64,000 nucleotides of DNA. Source: Methanobrevibacter arboriphilus JCM 13429 = DSM 1125. GTDB lineage: Archaea; Methanobacteriota; Methanobacteria; Methanobacteriales; Methanobacteriaceae. The position numbers were made by a program, and so were the translations under genes. The notes below the pieces were generated by a model. It saw nothing but the letters and a program-made list of their open reading frames with translations. It had not been told where the DNA came from and did no database searches. Below, piece by piece: positions 31,230-41,515 of this stretch; within the stretch, counting starts at the first letter, position 1; every line of letters starts with the position of its first letter. Location of the stretch: NCBI RefSeq assembly GCF_002072215.1, contig NZ_JXMW01000012.1, positions 47,977-111,976 on the forward strand, in the 5' to 3' direction.

Positions 31230-32276
31230 TTATTTCTTCTTAGTTTTGTCAAAATTAACAACAACGACTTTTTCTTCTTTTTCTTTAGCTTTTTTTTCTA
31301 ATCCACAAGCTTTTCTAAGTTTAGATCCTACTTTTTCAATTTTTTCTTCACTTTCAAGCTCTCTCATTCTATTAAGCATTGGCATTTTAGCTGTGGATTC
31401 AAGAGCCCATTCTTTAGTAAACTTACCTTTTTGGATTTCTGAAAGAATCTTTTTCATTTCCTTTTTAGCATCATCGTTAATAATTCTATCTCTTCTACTT
31501 AAACCACCAAATTCAGCAGTATTACTAACATCATTCCACATTCCAGCAAAACCTTTTTCATAAATAAGATCTACAATAAGCTTTAATTCATGACAAGTTT
31601 CAAAATAAGCTATTTCAGGTTGATATCCTGCTTCAACAAGAGTTGTAAAACCTGCATTTATAAGTTCTGTGACACCACCACATAGAATAGCCTGTTCACC
31701 AAATAAATCAGTTTCAGTTTCTTCTCTAAATGTAGTTTCAAGGATTCCAGCTTTAGAAAGTCCACAGGCTTTACCCATAGCTAAAGCAACATCAAGAGCA
31801 TCTCCAGTAGCATCTTGTTCAATAGCTACAAGACCTGGAATTCCAAATCCTTCAAGATAAGTTCTTCTAACCATAGAACCTGGACCTTTTGGAGCTATCA
31901 TAGTAATATTTACATCTTCAGGTACTTTTATGTATTTAAAATGGATATTATACCCATGAGAGAAAGAAATAGTATTGCCTGGTTTTACATAAGGAGCTAT
32001 TGATTTTTCATAAACATCAGCTTGAATTTCATCAGGAAGTAATATATGAATAACATCTGCCTCTTTAGCAGCGTCTTCAATAGTTTTAACATTCATACCA
32101 TCGTCTTTAGCTTTTTGCCATGATGCTCCTCCTTCACGTAATCCAACAATGACTTTTAATCCACTGTCTGACATATTTTGTGATTGACCCATTCCTTGAC
32201 TACCATAACCGATAACAGCTACAGTCTTATTAGCTAAAGCTTTAACATCTACATCTTTGTCATAATACATTTTCAT
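31230..32276 (-). CDS. ilvC: Ketol-acid reductoisomerase
   Basis: The 348-residue class I enzyme has the NADPH motif [14 protein letters not shown] (about 21-34), [17 protein letters not shown], and metal-binding [16 protein letters not shown] (about 185-200) and [11 protein letters not shown] blocks. It converts acetolactate or acetohydroxybutyrate to the dihydroxy acids in Val/Ile/Leu synthesis with Mg2+. A Lys/Glu-rich tail (ending DKTKKK) extends past the usual end. TAGGAGAA precedes the ATG. Confidence 0.98.
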   Translation of the reverse strand: MKMYYDKDVDVKALANKTVAVIGYGSQGMGQSQNMSDSGLKVIVGLREGGASWQKAKDDGMNVKTIEDAAKEADVIHILLPDEIQADVYEKSIAPYVKPGNTISFSHGYNIHFKYIKVPEDVNITMIAPKGPGSMVRRTYLEGFGIPGLVAIEQDATGDALDVALAMGKACGLSKAGILETTFREETETDLFGEQAILCGGVTELINAGFTTLVEAGYQPEIAYFETCHELKLIVDLIYEKGFAGMWNDVSNTAEFGGLSRRDRIINDDAKKEMKKILSEIQKGKFTKEWALESTAKMPMLNRMRELESEEKIEKVGSKLRKACGLEKKAKEKEEKVVVVNFDKTKKK

Positions 32277-33015
32277 TTAAAATTCTCCTAATAATAATAA
32301 ATTAAACCAGTATTAATTAAATTAAAATAAATTAAACTGAATTAAATTGAATTAGATTAAATTGAATTAAAATAGTAAATAATTTTAATATTATTAAACT
32401 ATTTTATAGAATTTATCAAGTCATAATTATAATTTTTTTATCATATATAATTAACCATGTTATAATTTAACTATATAAATGATGAGTTATCAAATATAAT
32501 AATAGATATAAATGATTATTTTTCAATTTTTCTTAATATATTTTTCTTGATATATAGTACATTACTATAATAAATAATTATACTAAATATCATCGTATTA
32601 TATTAAATAATATTAGATAAGTAATATTAGCTAAAATAATTGTATTAAATAGATTTTTATTATGTATAGTTTTAAAGAAAGTTATTAATTCCATGTAATT
32701 TAAAAATAAATCTAATGCTTTTAGATTGAATAAATCTAGTATTTTTAAATTATATATTAAATAGACTTAATATTTCTATAATATTAAATAGCCTTATAAT
32801 ATTTTATAATAAGCTTATAATGATTTTATAATAACTTTATAATGGTTTATAATAGTTTTATAATTATTTTATAAAATGTTTTTATGACTAATATAGAATT
32901 TAAAATTCTATTTTAAATTTATTTAATGATAACTATCTAATCATAATCTTAATAAATCAATTATTAGTAGTTAAAAATAGTCTATTAAACAAATTATGAA
33001 GAATTAAAACCAAAA
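32277..33015. other. 739-bp AT-rich divergent spacer
   Basis: The spacer between ilvC and the divergent MATE gene begins with degenerate copies of ATTAAATTGA (32300-32370) and continues with AT-rich sequence including repeated TTTATAAT words (32800-32880). No gene or stable structure is seen; both promoters should be inside. Confidence 0.45.
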
Positions 33016-33024
33016 GTGAAATTA

Positions 33025-34422
33025 ATGAGTAATGAAATTGAAAAAACAGAAGAAAATAATAATAAAAATAATAAAAATAATATATCAATAATCACAGGAG
33101 ATCCTAAAAGAGCTATAAGAAAATTATCCTGGCCAATAATGGTATCAATGCTTGTTACATTCGCATATAACTTAGCTGATACTATTTGGGTAGCTGGGCT
33201 TGGAACAGAATCTTTAGCAGCGTTAGGATTTTTCATGCCAATATTTTTAATAATAATCGGGCTTGGAAATGGTATTGGAGCAGGCGCTAATTCACTAATT
33301 GCTAGATCTATTGGTGCCAAAGATAAGAAAAAAGCAGATAATACAGCTATTCATGGTCTTTTAATAACATTAATAATATCTATTATTGCACCTATAATAC
33401 TCATATTCTTTTTAAATGATATTCTTCTTCTAATGGGTGCTGCATCTGTAGCTAATCTCACAGCAGAATATGCTAGGGTAATATTAGCAGGACTAATTGT
33501 TTTATTATTTTCATCAGTTGGAGCTAGTATTCTTAGATCAGAAGGAGATGTAAATAGGGCCATGAAGGTTATGATTTTAACAGCTGTATTAAATATAATA
33601 ATAGACCCAATTTTCATTTATATCCTCAATTTAGGATTAGCTGGTGCAGCTTATGCCACATTATTATCATCGTTTATATCCTCATTTGTAATATTCTATT
33701 GGTTAATTATAAAAAGAGATACTTATTTAAATCTATCAAAAGAAAGGTTTAATTTTGACATGGGAATTATTAAAGAAATAGTATTTATAGCAATTCCTGC
33801 AACATCAGAAATAATTATATTCTCAATAGTTTCATTAGTAATAAATTTTATGCTATCATTTATTGCAGGACCATTAGGTGTTGCTGTATATACTGCAGGA
33901 TGGAGAATAGTCAATTTAGCAATGATTCCTCATATGGGACTTGGAACTGCTACATTAACTGTGGTAGGTGCAGCATATGGCGCTAGAAAATTTAAAAAAC
34001 TAATAACTACTTATAATTACTCTGTAAAGTTCGGATTATCTATTTCAATAATCAGTAGTATTATAATATTTGTATTTGCCCCACAAATTGCCATGATATT
34101 TAGTTATTCTGAAACAAATTTAATACCTGCAATTAGTGACTTTTTAAGAATATTATCTATATTTTGTATAGCACTTCCATTAGGAATACTATCATCATCT
34201 ACATTTCAAGGACTTGGAAAAGCATTTATATCCTTAACTCTTACAATTCAAAGAGCATTGGTTTTTGAAATTATTTTCATGTATATATTTGCATTTGTAT
34301 TAAATATGGGAACTGCAGGTATTTGGTGGGGTCTTTCATTAGGAGGATTAGTAGGTTATTTAGTTAGCTATATATACACTAAAATTTATCTTAGAGAGAT
34401 AAAAAAAGTTTATATTGATTGA
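33025..34422 (+). CDS. MATE-family multidrug/Na+ antiporter
   Basis: About 465 residues in twelve hydrophobic segments. MATE features include PKRAIRKLSWPIMVSMLVTFAYNLADTIWVAGLG at the first helix, GNGIGAGANSLIARSIGAKDKKKA, and SLGGLVGYLVSYIYTK near the end. These exporters use Na+ or H+ gradients to expel cations or drugs. ATG at 33025 follows AAAGTGAAATT; an upstream in-frame GTG at 33016 is possible but lacks a ribosome-binding site. Substrate cannot be predicted. It is monocistronic. Confidence 0.92.
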   Translation: MSNEIEKTEENNNKNNKNNISIITGDPKRAIRKLSWPIMVSMLVTFAYNLADTIWVAGLGTESLAALGFFMPIFLIIIGLGNGIGAGANSLIARSIGAKDKKKADNTAIHGLLITLIISIIAPIILIFFLNDILLLMGAASVANLTAEYARVILAGLIVLLFSSVGASILRSEGDVNRAMKVMILTAVLNIIIDPIFIYILNLGLAGAAYATLLSSFISSFVIFYWLIIKRDTYLNLSKERFNFDMGIIKEIVFIAIPATSEIIIFSIVSLVINFMLSFIAGPLGVAVYTAGWRIVNLAMIPHMGLGTATLTVVGAAYGARKFKKLITTYNYSVKFGLSISIISSIIIFVFAPQIAMIFSYSETNLIPAISDFLRILSIFCIALPLGILSSSTFQGLGKAFISLTLTIQRALVFEIIFMYIFAFVLNMGTAGIWWGLSLGGLVGYLVSYIYTKIYLREIKKVYID

Positions 34423-34439
34423 AAAATAGAAATAATACT

Positions 34440-34580
34440 AAATAAAAATAATAAAGCGATTATTAAGAATAAAAAATAATAAAGCGAATATTAAGAATAA
34501 AAACAATAAAATAGTTATTAAAAATAAAAACAATACTAAAAATAATAGAACTATTATTAAAAATAAAAATAAAACGATTA
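34440..34580. repeat. Imperfect tandem repeat between MATE and surE genes
   Basis: About four to five degenerate units of the form AATAAAGCGATTATTAAGAA / AATAAAATAGTTATTAAAAA follow the MATE stop codon, roughly 27-38 bases each. They sit between convergent genes. This looks like simple-sequence expansion with no obvious function. Confidence 0.55.
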
Positions 34581-34586
34581 TTAAAA

Positions 34587-34612
34587 CTAATTGGTTTAAT
34601 CAAACCAATTAG
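34587..34612 (-). terminator. Perfect 11-bp hairpin overlapping the surE stop codon
   Basis: CTAATTGGTTT (34587-34597) pairs perfectly with AAACCAATTAG (34602-34612) around AATC. It spans the last codons and stop of surE. Downstream on the minus strand is TTTTAATAATCG. It may end the surE transcript, the convergent MATE transcript, or both. Confidence 0.5.
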
Positions 34613-35372
34613 ATAAAGAATTTAAATTAGAAGTAAAATCCATGGAAAGTGGTGTTAAAGTAGGTGTTTTAAGAGTTTTAAGAGCATATCCATCAGTTCC
34701 TTCAACATCACCATTAAATGGAGTACCATCAATCCAATAATATGGTTTTCCACGAGGATCAAAACGCATCTCAATGTGAGGATTATACATCCTATTTCCT
34801 AAAGAAGTAATAGCTATTTCATCACTTTTAGGATTTGAAGGAATATTAAGATTTAATAAATCAACACCTTCAGGCAACCCTTTATCTATAACATTTTTAG
34901 CAACTTTATTTAAAATTTCTTTTGCAAAAGAGTAATCAATATCAACATGTCCATCTTCAAACTTAATATCTCCCCTAGAAACTTGAAGAGAAGCAGCTAT
35001 TGTAGGTATACCATACGAAGCAGCTTCCATAGCTGCACCCATAGTTCCAGATGTTGTAAGTTCACCTTTTCCAATATTTTCCCCTGTGTTAATACCAGAT
35101 ATAGCTAAAGTAGGCTGTTCTTCCATTAATTCAAAGATCCCTAAAGTAACAGCGTCAGTTGGAGTTCCAGAAACTGAAAATCCACGACTTCCATCTTTTA
35201 ATTGTACTCCACTTATTCTTAAAGGTTCAAAAAGAGTTAAAGCCCTACCTATTCCACTCTGTTGAGAAGATGGTGCCACAACTGTAACATGCCCTAATTC
35301 ATCAACCGCTTCTTTAGCAGCTAAAATTCCCGAGGAGTTAATTCCATCATCATTACTAATTAAAATCTTCAT
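34596..35372 (-). CDS. surE: 5'/3'-nucleotidase SurE
   Basis: The 258-residue protein begins with the metal-binding ILISNDDGINSSGI, then VVAPSSQQSGIGRALT, SGTPTDAVTLG and ISGINTGENIG (about 91-101), all SurE signatures. It dephosphorylates nucleoside monophosphates and short polyphosphate. Its coding sequence ends inside a perfect hairpin. It is co-directional with ilvB-ilvN but 164 bp separate them. Confidence 0.97.
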   Translation of the reverse strand: MKILISNDDGINSSGILAAKEAVDELGHVTVVAPSSQQSGIGRALTLFEPLRISGVQLKDGSRGFSVSGTPTDAVTLGIFELMEEQPTLAISGINTGENIGKGELTTSGTMGAAMEAASYGIPTIAASLQVSRGDIKFEDGHVDIDYSFAKEILNKVAKNVIDKGLPEGVDLLNLNIPSNPKSDEIAITSLGNRMYNPHIEMRFDPRGKPYYWIDGTPFNGDVEGTDGYALKTLKTPTLTPLSMDFTSNLNSLSNWFD

Positions 35373-35536
35373 GATAATATGTTGTAGTTTATTATTAAAA
35401 TAATTTAGTATTTTAATAATTTAGTATTTCAATACTTTAGTATATTTATTATAAGTTTAAAATATATTATAGTTTAAGTTCAAAATAAAAAAAAATGGAA
35501 CTTAAAACAAAAAATAGAAACTAGAAAAAACTTAAC

Positions 35537-36055
35537 TTATAAAATAGTTTCACGAGCAATAGCTGTTGGCCCAGTTCTAACAATTTTTTTAATTCCAAAA
35601 TTTATCAATAGAGAAATTAAAGCATTAATTTTATTAGGATCTCCAGTTATTTCAATTGTTAGAGTTGATGGTCCCATATCAATAATTTTTCCTCTGAAAA
35701 TATTAGCATGTTGTATAATTTCAGATCTTGATTGTTCATTATTAGTTTTAACTTTTATAAGAGCTAATTCTCTTTTTACAGAATTATTAGGATCCAAATC
35801 AACTACTTTTACAACGTCTATCAACTTATTTAATTGTTTTGTAATCTGTTCAAGGACTTTCTCATCACCTTTAGAAATTATAACCATAGCAGCTAATCCT
35901 TTAGTCTCAGATTCCCCAACAGTAATACTTTCAATATTAAATCCTCTTCTTGTAAAAAGACTTGAAACTTTTTGTAGAACACCAGGCTTGTTTTCTACTA
36001 ATGTACTGATTACATGGCTTTTTAATTCATTGTTTTGTTTTCTGTTAGAATCCAT
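35537..36055 (-). CDS. ilvN: Acetolactate synthase regulatory (small) subunit
   Basis: The 172-residue protein has an N-terminal ACT domain (HVISTLVENKPGVLQKVSSLFTRRGFNIESITVG, about 13-46) and a C-terminal ALS small-subunit domain with RSEIIQHANIFRGKIIDMGPSTLTIEITG. It confers valine sensitivity and boosts activity of the large subunit. The ATG directly follows the ilvB TAG stop (TAGATG), so translation is surely coupled. The ribosome-binding site GGTGATT lies inside the end of ilvB. Confidence 0.97.
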   Translation of the reverse strand: MDSNRKQNNELKSHVISTLVENKPGVLQKVSSLFTRRGFNIESITVGESETKGLAAMVIISKGDEKVLEQITKQLNKLIDVVKVVDLDPNNSVKRELALIKVKTNNEQSRSEIIQHANIFRGKIIDMGPSTLTIEITGDPNKINALISLLINFGIKKIVRTGPTAIARETIL

Positions 36056-37840
36056 CTAATCACCATCCTTTTTATTAGCTATAACATCATTTGTATCACT
36101 AAGGCCACCACTAATACCAGTAATGTCATTTTCAATCTTATATTCTCCAATGATATCCGTGATTCCACAACCTGGAGGAACCATAGGTAATTCTTCATCT
36201 TTATCAATTACAATATCCAACAATATAGCTTCTCCGTCTTTTTTTGCTGCTTTTATAGCTTTTTCAGTTTCTCCTACTTTAGTAATCCTTTCTGCATTTA
36301 CTCCAAAGGACTCAGAAAGTTTTAAAAAGTCAGGAGTTTGACCAAGATCAGTGTGAGAAAGTCTATTTTCATAAAAGAGATTTTGCCATTGATAAACCAT
36401 TCCCAGCTTTCTATTATTGAATAAACATATAATAAGAGGAATATCATAGTCTTTAACAGTAGCTAAATCTTGGCAAACCATTAAAAATCCTCCATCTCCA
36501 GTAACAGCTAAAACATCATTTTCAGGCATAGCTACCTTAGCTCCAATAGCTGAAGGGAAACCGAATCCCATAGTTCCAAGGCCACCAGAACTAATAAACT
36601 TTCTAGGTTTCATTGTATTAAAAAAGTGAGCTGCCCACATTTGATGTTGCCCAACATCGGTTGTTATAATTGAATCATCATCTAAAGCATTACTTATCTC
36701 TTTTATAACTTGTTGTGGTTTAAGAGGTGTTTCATTATAAGTAACTCGAGGAATACAACTTTTTTTAAACATTAATGTATCATTATACCATTCAGCTGAA
36801 TTTTCATTAATTTTATTAATGTTTAAAGATTTTATATTATTTATTAAGCTATTTAATATATTTTTAGCATCTCCAACAATAGGGACGTCAACTTCAACAT
36901 TTTTTCCAATTTCAGCAGGGTCAATATCAATATGAATAACTTCTGAATTTCTTGCAAAATCCGCTATATTTCCAGTAGTTCTATCTGAAAATCTACATCC
37001 AATAGCGATTAGACAATCACTTTCATCAAGAGACAAGTTAGCTACTTTTCTTCCATGCATTCCTAGCATTCCAAGATATGCGTCGTTATCTTCTGGAAAA
37101 GAACCTTTACCCAAGAGAGTTGTGGTAACAGGAGCTTGAATAAGTTCTGAAAATTCTTTTAATTCTTTTGAAGCTCCAGAAATTATTACTCCTCCACCAG
37201 CTAATATTATTGGCTTAGAAGATTTAGCAATTATTTTAGAAGCTTTTTTAACTTGTCGTGGGTTTCCTTTAATAGTAGGATTATAACCTGGTGTATTAAA
37301 ACTTAATTTTGAAAAACTATCTAAATTAGCAATATCATCATCTAAATCTTGTTCTTGGACATTTTTAGGAACATCTATAACAACAGGACCAGGACGGCCA
37401 CTTTTAGCTATTTCAAAGCTTGAATTAATAATAGCAGGAATATTAGTACTATTTTTAGGTTGAAATGCATGTTTTGTTATAGGCATAGCTATCCCAAGCA
37501 TATCAACCTCTTGAAATGCATCATTACCAATTAAATGAGTTGGAACTTGTCCAGTAATTGCAACAACAGGAGATGAGTCCATATAAGCCGTTGCAATTCC
37601 AGTTACAAGATTAGTAGCCCCCGGGCCAGAAGTAGCTATACAAACCCCTACTTTTCCACTAGCCCTTGCAAATCCATCTGCAGCATGAGATGCAGACTGC
37701 TCATGTCTCACCAATACATGATTTAAATCAGAGTTATAAATCATGTCATATAAAGGAAGTACTTGACCTCCTGGATATCCGAAGACTGTATCTGCACCTT
37801 GTTCAATAAGAGCTTTTATTATAGCTTCTCCACCTTTCAT
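36056..37840 (-). CDS. ilvB: Acetolactate synthase catalytic (large) subunit
   Basis: The 594-residue ThDP enzyme begins KGGEAIIKALIEQGADTVFGYPGGQVLPLYD, has RHEQSASHAADGFARASGKVGVC with the catalytic Glu, the FAD-region blocks, and the ThDP-Mg motif TGDGGFLMVCQDLATVKDYDIPLIICLFNN near 445-474. It condenses pyruvate with pyruvate or 2-oxobutyrate, the first common step to Val, Leu and Ile. A C-terminal extension (after DIIGEYKIEND) is Gly/Asn/Asp-rich. It is followed without gap by ilvN. Confidence 0.98.
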   Translation of the reverse strand: MKGGEAIIKALIEQGADTVFGYPGGQVLPLYDMIYNSDLNHVLVRHEQSASHAADGFARASGKVGVCIATSGPGATNLVTGIATAYMDSSPVVAITGQVPTHLIGNDAFQEVDMLGIAMPITKHAFQPKNSTNIPAIINSSFEIAKSGRPGPVVIDVPKNVQEQDLDDDIANLDSFSKLSFNTPGYNPTIKGNPRQVKKASKIIAKSSKPIILAGGGVIISGASKELKEFSELIQAPVTTTLLGKGSFPEDNDAYLGMLGMHGRKVANLSLDESDCLIAIGCRFSDRTTGNIADFARNSEVIHIDIDPAEIGKNVEVDVPIVGDAKNILNSLINNIKSLNINKINENSAEWYNDTLMFKKSCIPRVTYNETPLKPQQVIKEISNALDDDSIITTDVGQHQMWAAHFFNTMKPRKFISSGGLGTMGFGFPSAIGAKVAMPENDVLAVTGDGGFLMVCQDLATVKDYDIPLIICLFNNRKLGMVYQWQNLFYENRLSHTDLGQTPDFLKLSESFGVNAERITKVGETEKAIKAAKKDGEAILLDIVIDKDEELPMVPPGCGITDIIGEYKIENDITGISGGLSDTNDVIANKKDGD

Positions 37841-38806
37841 TTCAACACCATATATATTAACATACTATCTAATTAAAATATTTCTATTAAGAATTATCTA
37901 TAAAATATTGCATATTAAAAACTATTTATTAAAAATTGTTTATTAAAAGTTATTAAAACTTATTTAAAGTTATTAAAGTTATTAAAGTTATTAAAGTTAT
38001 TAAAGTTATTAAAGTTATTTAAAGTTATTTAAAGTTATTAAGTATCATATATTAAGAATTATTATATTTTATTAATATATATTTTAATAATGTACTTTAA
38101 TATGTATTTTAATAATATATTTAGATATAATATATTTAGATTATTAATTTAAGATTATTAATTTATTAAAATATATTTTAATTATTAGTATAATTTAGTA
38201 TTTATATTTTTAAATTTATTAGTTATATTATTATTTTTATTATTTTTGAGTTGTATTATTACATTTGAGTCATATTATTACTATCATTTGTAAAATTACT
38301 ATTAGTTTTAAAGTATACAATAGAAAAATAATAATATATAATATATTGTTATAAATCTATAATAGATAAACTTATAACAATACATCACTACTCCTATATC
38401 CAATAACAACCTATAAGGATTTAAAATTCATTATACTAAAAAAATATCTATTAAAACAAAATTAAGCAGATAAAAAATAAAATAAAACAAAATAAAATGC
38501 TGAAAATGAAAAATATAAAAAATAATAAATAATAAATAATAAATAAAAAAATTAAATAAAATGCTGAAAATGAAAAAGTAAAAAATAGTATAATTTATAT
38601 AAATAAACACAAAAATCTAGAAAAAGATCTAGAATATTCATTAATAAAAGAATAATATATAAAAACAATATGCTAAATATAATTATTATCAAGTAAATAT
38701 AGTTACAATATTATAATAACATTTATTATTAATATGATTATTAAGATTATAATAATAAAATTTAGAATAAAAAAAGATTGATTTATAAGGAATAATAGTG
38801 ATTTAA
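37841..38806. other. 966-bp divergent spacer with 9-bp tandem repeats
   Basis: The spacer between ilvB and purD starts with a run of ATTAAAGTT nonamers (about 37950-38040, some units 10 bases). It later holds repeats of AATAAATAATAAATAATAAA (about 38519-38550) and the twin hairpins listed separately. No ORF with coding character is present. purD is preceded by GTGATTTAA. Confidence 0.5.
38345..38421. other. Twin inverted repeats upstream of ilvB/purD
   Basis: ATTGTTATAA (38345-38354) and TTATAACAAT (38372-38381) are a perfect 10-bp inverted repeat with a 17-base loop. Directly after it, TCCTATA (about 38392) and TATAAGGA (about 38413) form a second, imperfect one. Together they mark a less AT-rich island in the divergent spacer. 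They could be part of an ilvB leader, an operator or a small RNA; no decision is possible from sequence. Confidence 0.35.
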
Positions 38807-40120
38807 ATGAAGGTCTTAGTTGTTGGTACTGGTGCAAGAGAAAATGCTATTTGTGAATCATTGAAAGATGATTGTGAATTATATTCATATATGTCTAATA
38901 AAAATCCAGGAATAGTTAAAATAGCTAAATTCAAACAAGGTGATGAGGGAGATATCCAATCTGTAACTAAATATGCAACTGATAACAAAATTGATATTGC
39001 AGTTATAGGACCAGAAGCTCCTCTTGGAAAAGGCATTGTAGATGAATTAGAAAAAAATGGAATTAAGTGTGTTGGACCTAATATAGAAGCAGCTAAGATT
39101 GAAACAGATAAATCTTTTATGAGAAACCTTTTTGAAAAATACGATATTGAAGGATCACTAATTTATAAAGTATTTGATAATTTTGAAGATATAGAAAATT
39201 TCCTTAATAACTTTGATAAAGATGCTGTTATAAAGCCAGTTGGTTTAACTGGTGGAAAAGGAGTAAAAATTGTTGGTGAGCATTTAAAAGATAACCAAGA
39301 AGCAAAAAAATATGCTAAAAAAGTTATGGATAATAAAATGGGAGGTTTTCCTCAAGTTATTATTGAAGAAAGGCTTGTTGGAGAAGAATTTACGATTCAA
39401 GCATTTTCAGATGGAGAAAACTTAGCACCAATGCCAGCAGCACAAGATCATCCATATGCATTTGAAGGTGGAAAAGGACCTATAACTGGAGGAATGGGAT
39501 CATATTCTAATAAAGATGGATTACTTCCATTTTTAAAAGAAGAAGATTATGATAAAGCAGTCAAAATAATGGAAAAAACAATCCGTGCAATAGCAAAAGA
39601 AGCAAGTCCTTATAAAGGTATTCTTTATGGACAATTTATGCTTACATCAAATGGACCTCGATTGATTGAATATAATGCAAGATTTGGAGATCCAGAAGCC
39701 ATGAATGTTCTTCCATTGATGAAAACTCCAATGATTGAAGTTTGTAAATCTATAGTTGATGGAAACCTTCAAAATGTTGAATTTGAACCTTTATCTTCTG
39801 TTTGTAAGTATATAGTTCCAGATGGTTATCCAGAAACTAAATATGCCAACGAAGAAATAGTTGTAGATGAAGAAAAGATTGAATCTATCGGTGCAAAAGT
39901 ATTTTATGCAGCCGTTAATCAAAAAGAAGATGGTAAAATATACACTTCATCATCAAGAGCTCTTGGAATTGTTGGAATAGCTGATTCAATCGATGAAAGT
40001 GAATCAATAGCTGAAAAAGCTTGTGAATATGTGAAAGGAAACTTATATCACAGAAAAGACATTGGAACAGAAGAGTTAATACAACAAAGAATAGATCATA
40101 TGAAAGAAATTCGTGAATAA
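38807..40120 (+). CDS. purD: Phosphoribosylamine-glycine ligase
   Basis: The 437-residue ATP-grasp enzyme has [15 protein letters not shown] at the start, [36 protein letters not shown] (about 143-159), [25 protein letters not shown] and [17 protein letters not shown] (about 285-301). It makes glycinamide ribonucleotide in purine synthesis. No other pur genes are near. GTGATTTAA precedes the ATG. Confidence 0.98.
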   Translation: MKVLVVGTGARENAICESLKDDCELYSYMSNKNPGIVKIAKFKQGDEGDIQSVTKYATDNKIDIAVIGPEAPLGKGIVDELEKNGIKCVGPNIEAAKIETDKSFMRNLFEKYDIEGSLIYKVFDNFEDIENFLNNFDKDAVIKPVGLTGGKGVKIVGEHLKDNQEAKKYAKKVMDNKMGGFPQVIIEERLVGEEFTIQAFSDGENLAPMPAAQDHPYAFEGGKGPITGGMGSYSNKDGLLPFLKEEDYDKAVKIMEKTIRAIAKEASPYKGILYGQFMLTSNGPRLIEYNARFGDPEAMNVLPLMKTPMIEVCKSIVDGNLQNVEFEPLSSVCKYIVPDGYPETKYANEEIVVDEEKIESIGAKVFYAAVNQKEDGKIYTSSSRALGIVGIADSIDESESIAEKACEYVKGNLYHRKDIGTEELIQQRIDHMKEIRE

Positions 40121-40416
40121 AAATAGTTAATAGTTATAAATTATTACTATAATTAATTATTATATTACAATAATTAGATAATATACTATTATAATTAGCT
40201 AATTATTACTATGATTAAGTATTTTATCACCATATATTAACTACAATATTACTATAATTAAATAATATATTACTAGAATTAACTAATATAACTACTATAA
40301 TTAAATATTAAGAGAAACATATAAGATAATTTATAAAATAACTTAAAATCTATAATATTATAAACAAAGATAATATATATACAAACATTATACAATTTAA
40401 TCCTTAGGTGGATAAA

Positions 40417-41319
40417 ATGAGAAGTCTCTTATCAATTTGTGACATAAAATATGAAATTCCTGAAATACTAGAATTAGCTACAAAATTTAAAGAGGGAAAA
40501 ATTAATGAAAAGCCTCTTGAAGATAAAACACTAGCAATGATATTCCAAAAATCCTCTACAAGAACCAGAGTTTCTTTTGAAGTTGGAATGAACGAATTAG
40601 GAGGTAATGCTATCTTTCTATCCAATAACGATATTCAAATGGGTAGAGGAGAACCAATAGCAGATACAGCTAAAGTTTTAAGTAGATATGTACATGGAAT
40701 TATGATAAGAGCTCTTGAACATGAGGACGTCGTGGAATTCTCAAAAGAATCTGATGTTCCAATAATAAGTGGTCTTACAAATCTTGAACATCCCTGCCAG
40801 GCACTTGCAGATATGTTAACTGTTAAAGAATATTTTAAAAATTTTAATGGTAAATTTACATATGTTGGTGATGGAAATAATGTTTGTAACTCTTTACTTC
40901 TTATATGTGCATGTATTGGTATGAATATAGCCGTAGCTTCTCCAGAAGGATATGAACCTGATAAAGACATTATTAAAAAAGCTAATAAGATAGCTAAAGA
41001 AAATAATTCTTATGTTGTAATTACAAATGATGTTGAAGTCGCTGTAAAAAATGCAAGTGTAGTATATACTGATGTTTGGGTTAGCATGGGGGATGAGAAA
41101 GAACAAGGAAAAAGAAAGAAGGCTTTGAAAAAATACCAAGTTAACCAAAAACTTATGGAATTAGCTAACCAAGATGCAATATTTATGCATTGTTTACCTG
41201 CTATTAGAGGAGAAGAAGTAAGTGGTGAAGTCATCGATGGACCACAATCAGCAGTAATTGACCAAGCAGAAAACAGACTACATGCTCAAAAAGCTGTACT
41301 TTACTATTTTTTAAAATAG
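40417..41319 (+). CDS. argF: Ornithine carbamoyltransferase
   Basis: About 300 residues with the carbamoyl-phosphate motif FQKSSTRTRVSFEVGM (about 47-62), the ornithine-specific HPCQALADMLT (about 125-135) and HCLPAIRGEEVSGEVIDG near the end. It forms citrulline in arginine synthesis. AGGTGG just before ATG 40417 decides the start; an in-frame GTG at 40408 overlaps that ribosome-binding site and is less likely. Its neighbour argS is convergent. Confidence 0.97.
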   Translation: MRSLLSICDIKYEIPEILELATKFKEGKINEKPLEDKTLAMIFQKSSTRTRVSFEVGMNELGGNAIFLSNNDIQMGRGEPIADTAKVLSRYVHGIMIRALEHEDVVEFSKESDVPIISGLTNLEHPCQALADMLTVKEYFKNFNGKFTYVGDGNNVCNSLLLICACIGMNIAVASPEGYEPDKDIIKKANKIAKENNSYVVITNDVEVAVKNASVVYTDVWVSMGDEKEQGKRKKALKKYQVNQKLMELANQDAIFMHCLPAIRGEEVSGEVIDGPQSAVIDQAENRLHAQKAVLYYFLK

Positions 41320-41515
41320 AATAAAAATATGTTTATATAAACTTCTATTAATTTTTAATTAATTTTATTATTATTTAGAATGTCATCATGGTATAGATAA
41401 TTTTTTATCATAATATAGACTATAGTTCTTCTAGTTTATAGCTCTCCTAATGAAAATTTTGTTTTTTAAATATTTTTTAATAAATATATGAAATAAATAA
41501 AAAATAATATATTGG

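Noticed and set aside
37950..38040. ATTAAAGTT nonamer run as a possible iteron origin
   Set aside because: The units are simple sequence of varying length with no initiator gene nearby.
38310..38385. Possible minus-strand Ile/Leu-rich leader peptide upstream of ilvB
   Set aside because: AT-rich DNA encodes Ile, Leu, Tyr and Phe by default, the distance to ilvB is over 450 bases, and ribosome-mediated attenuation is not established in these archaea.
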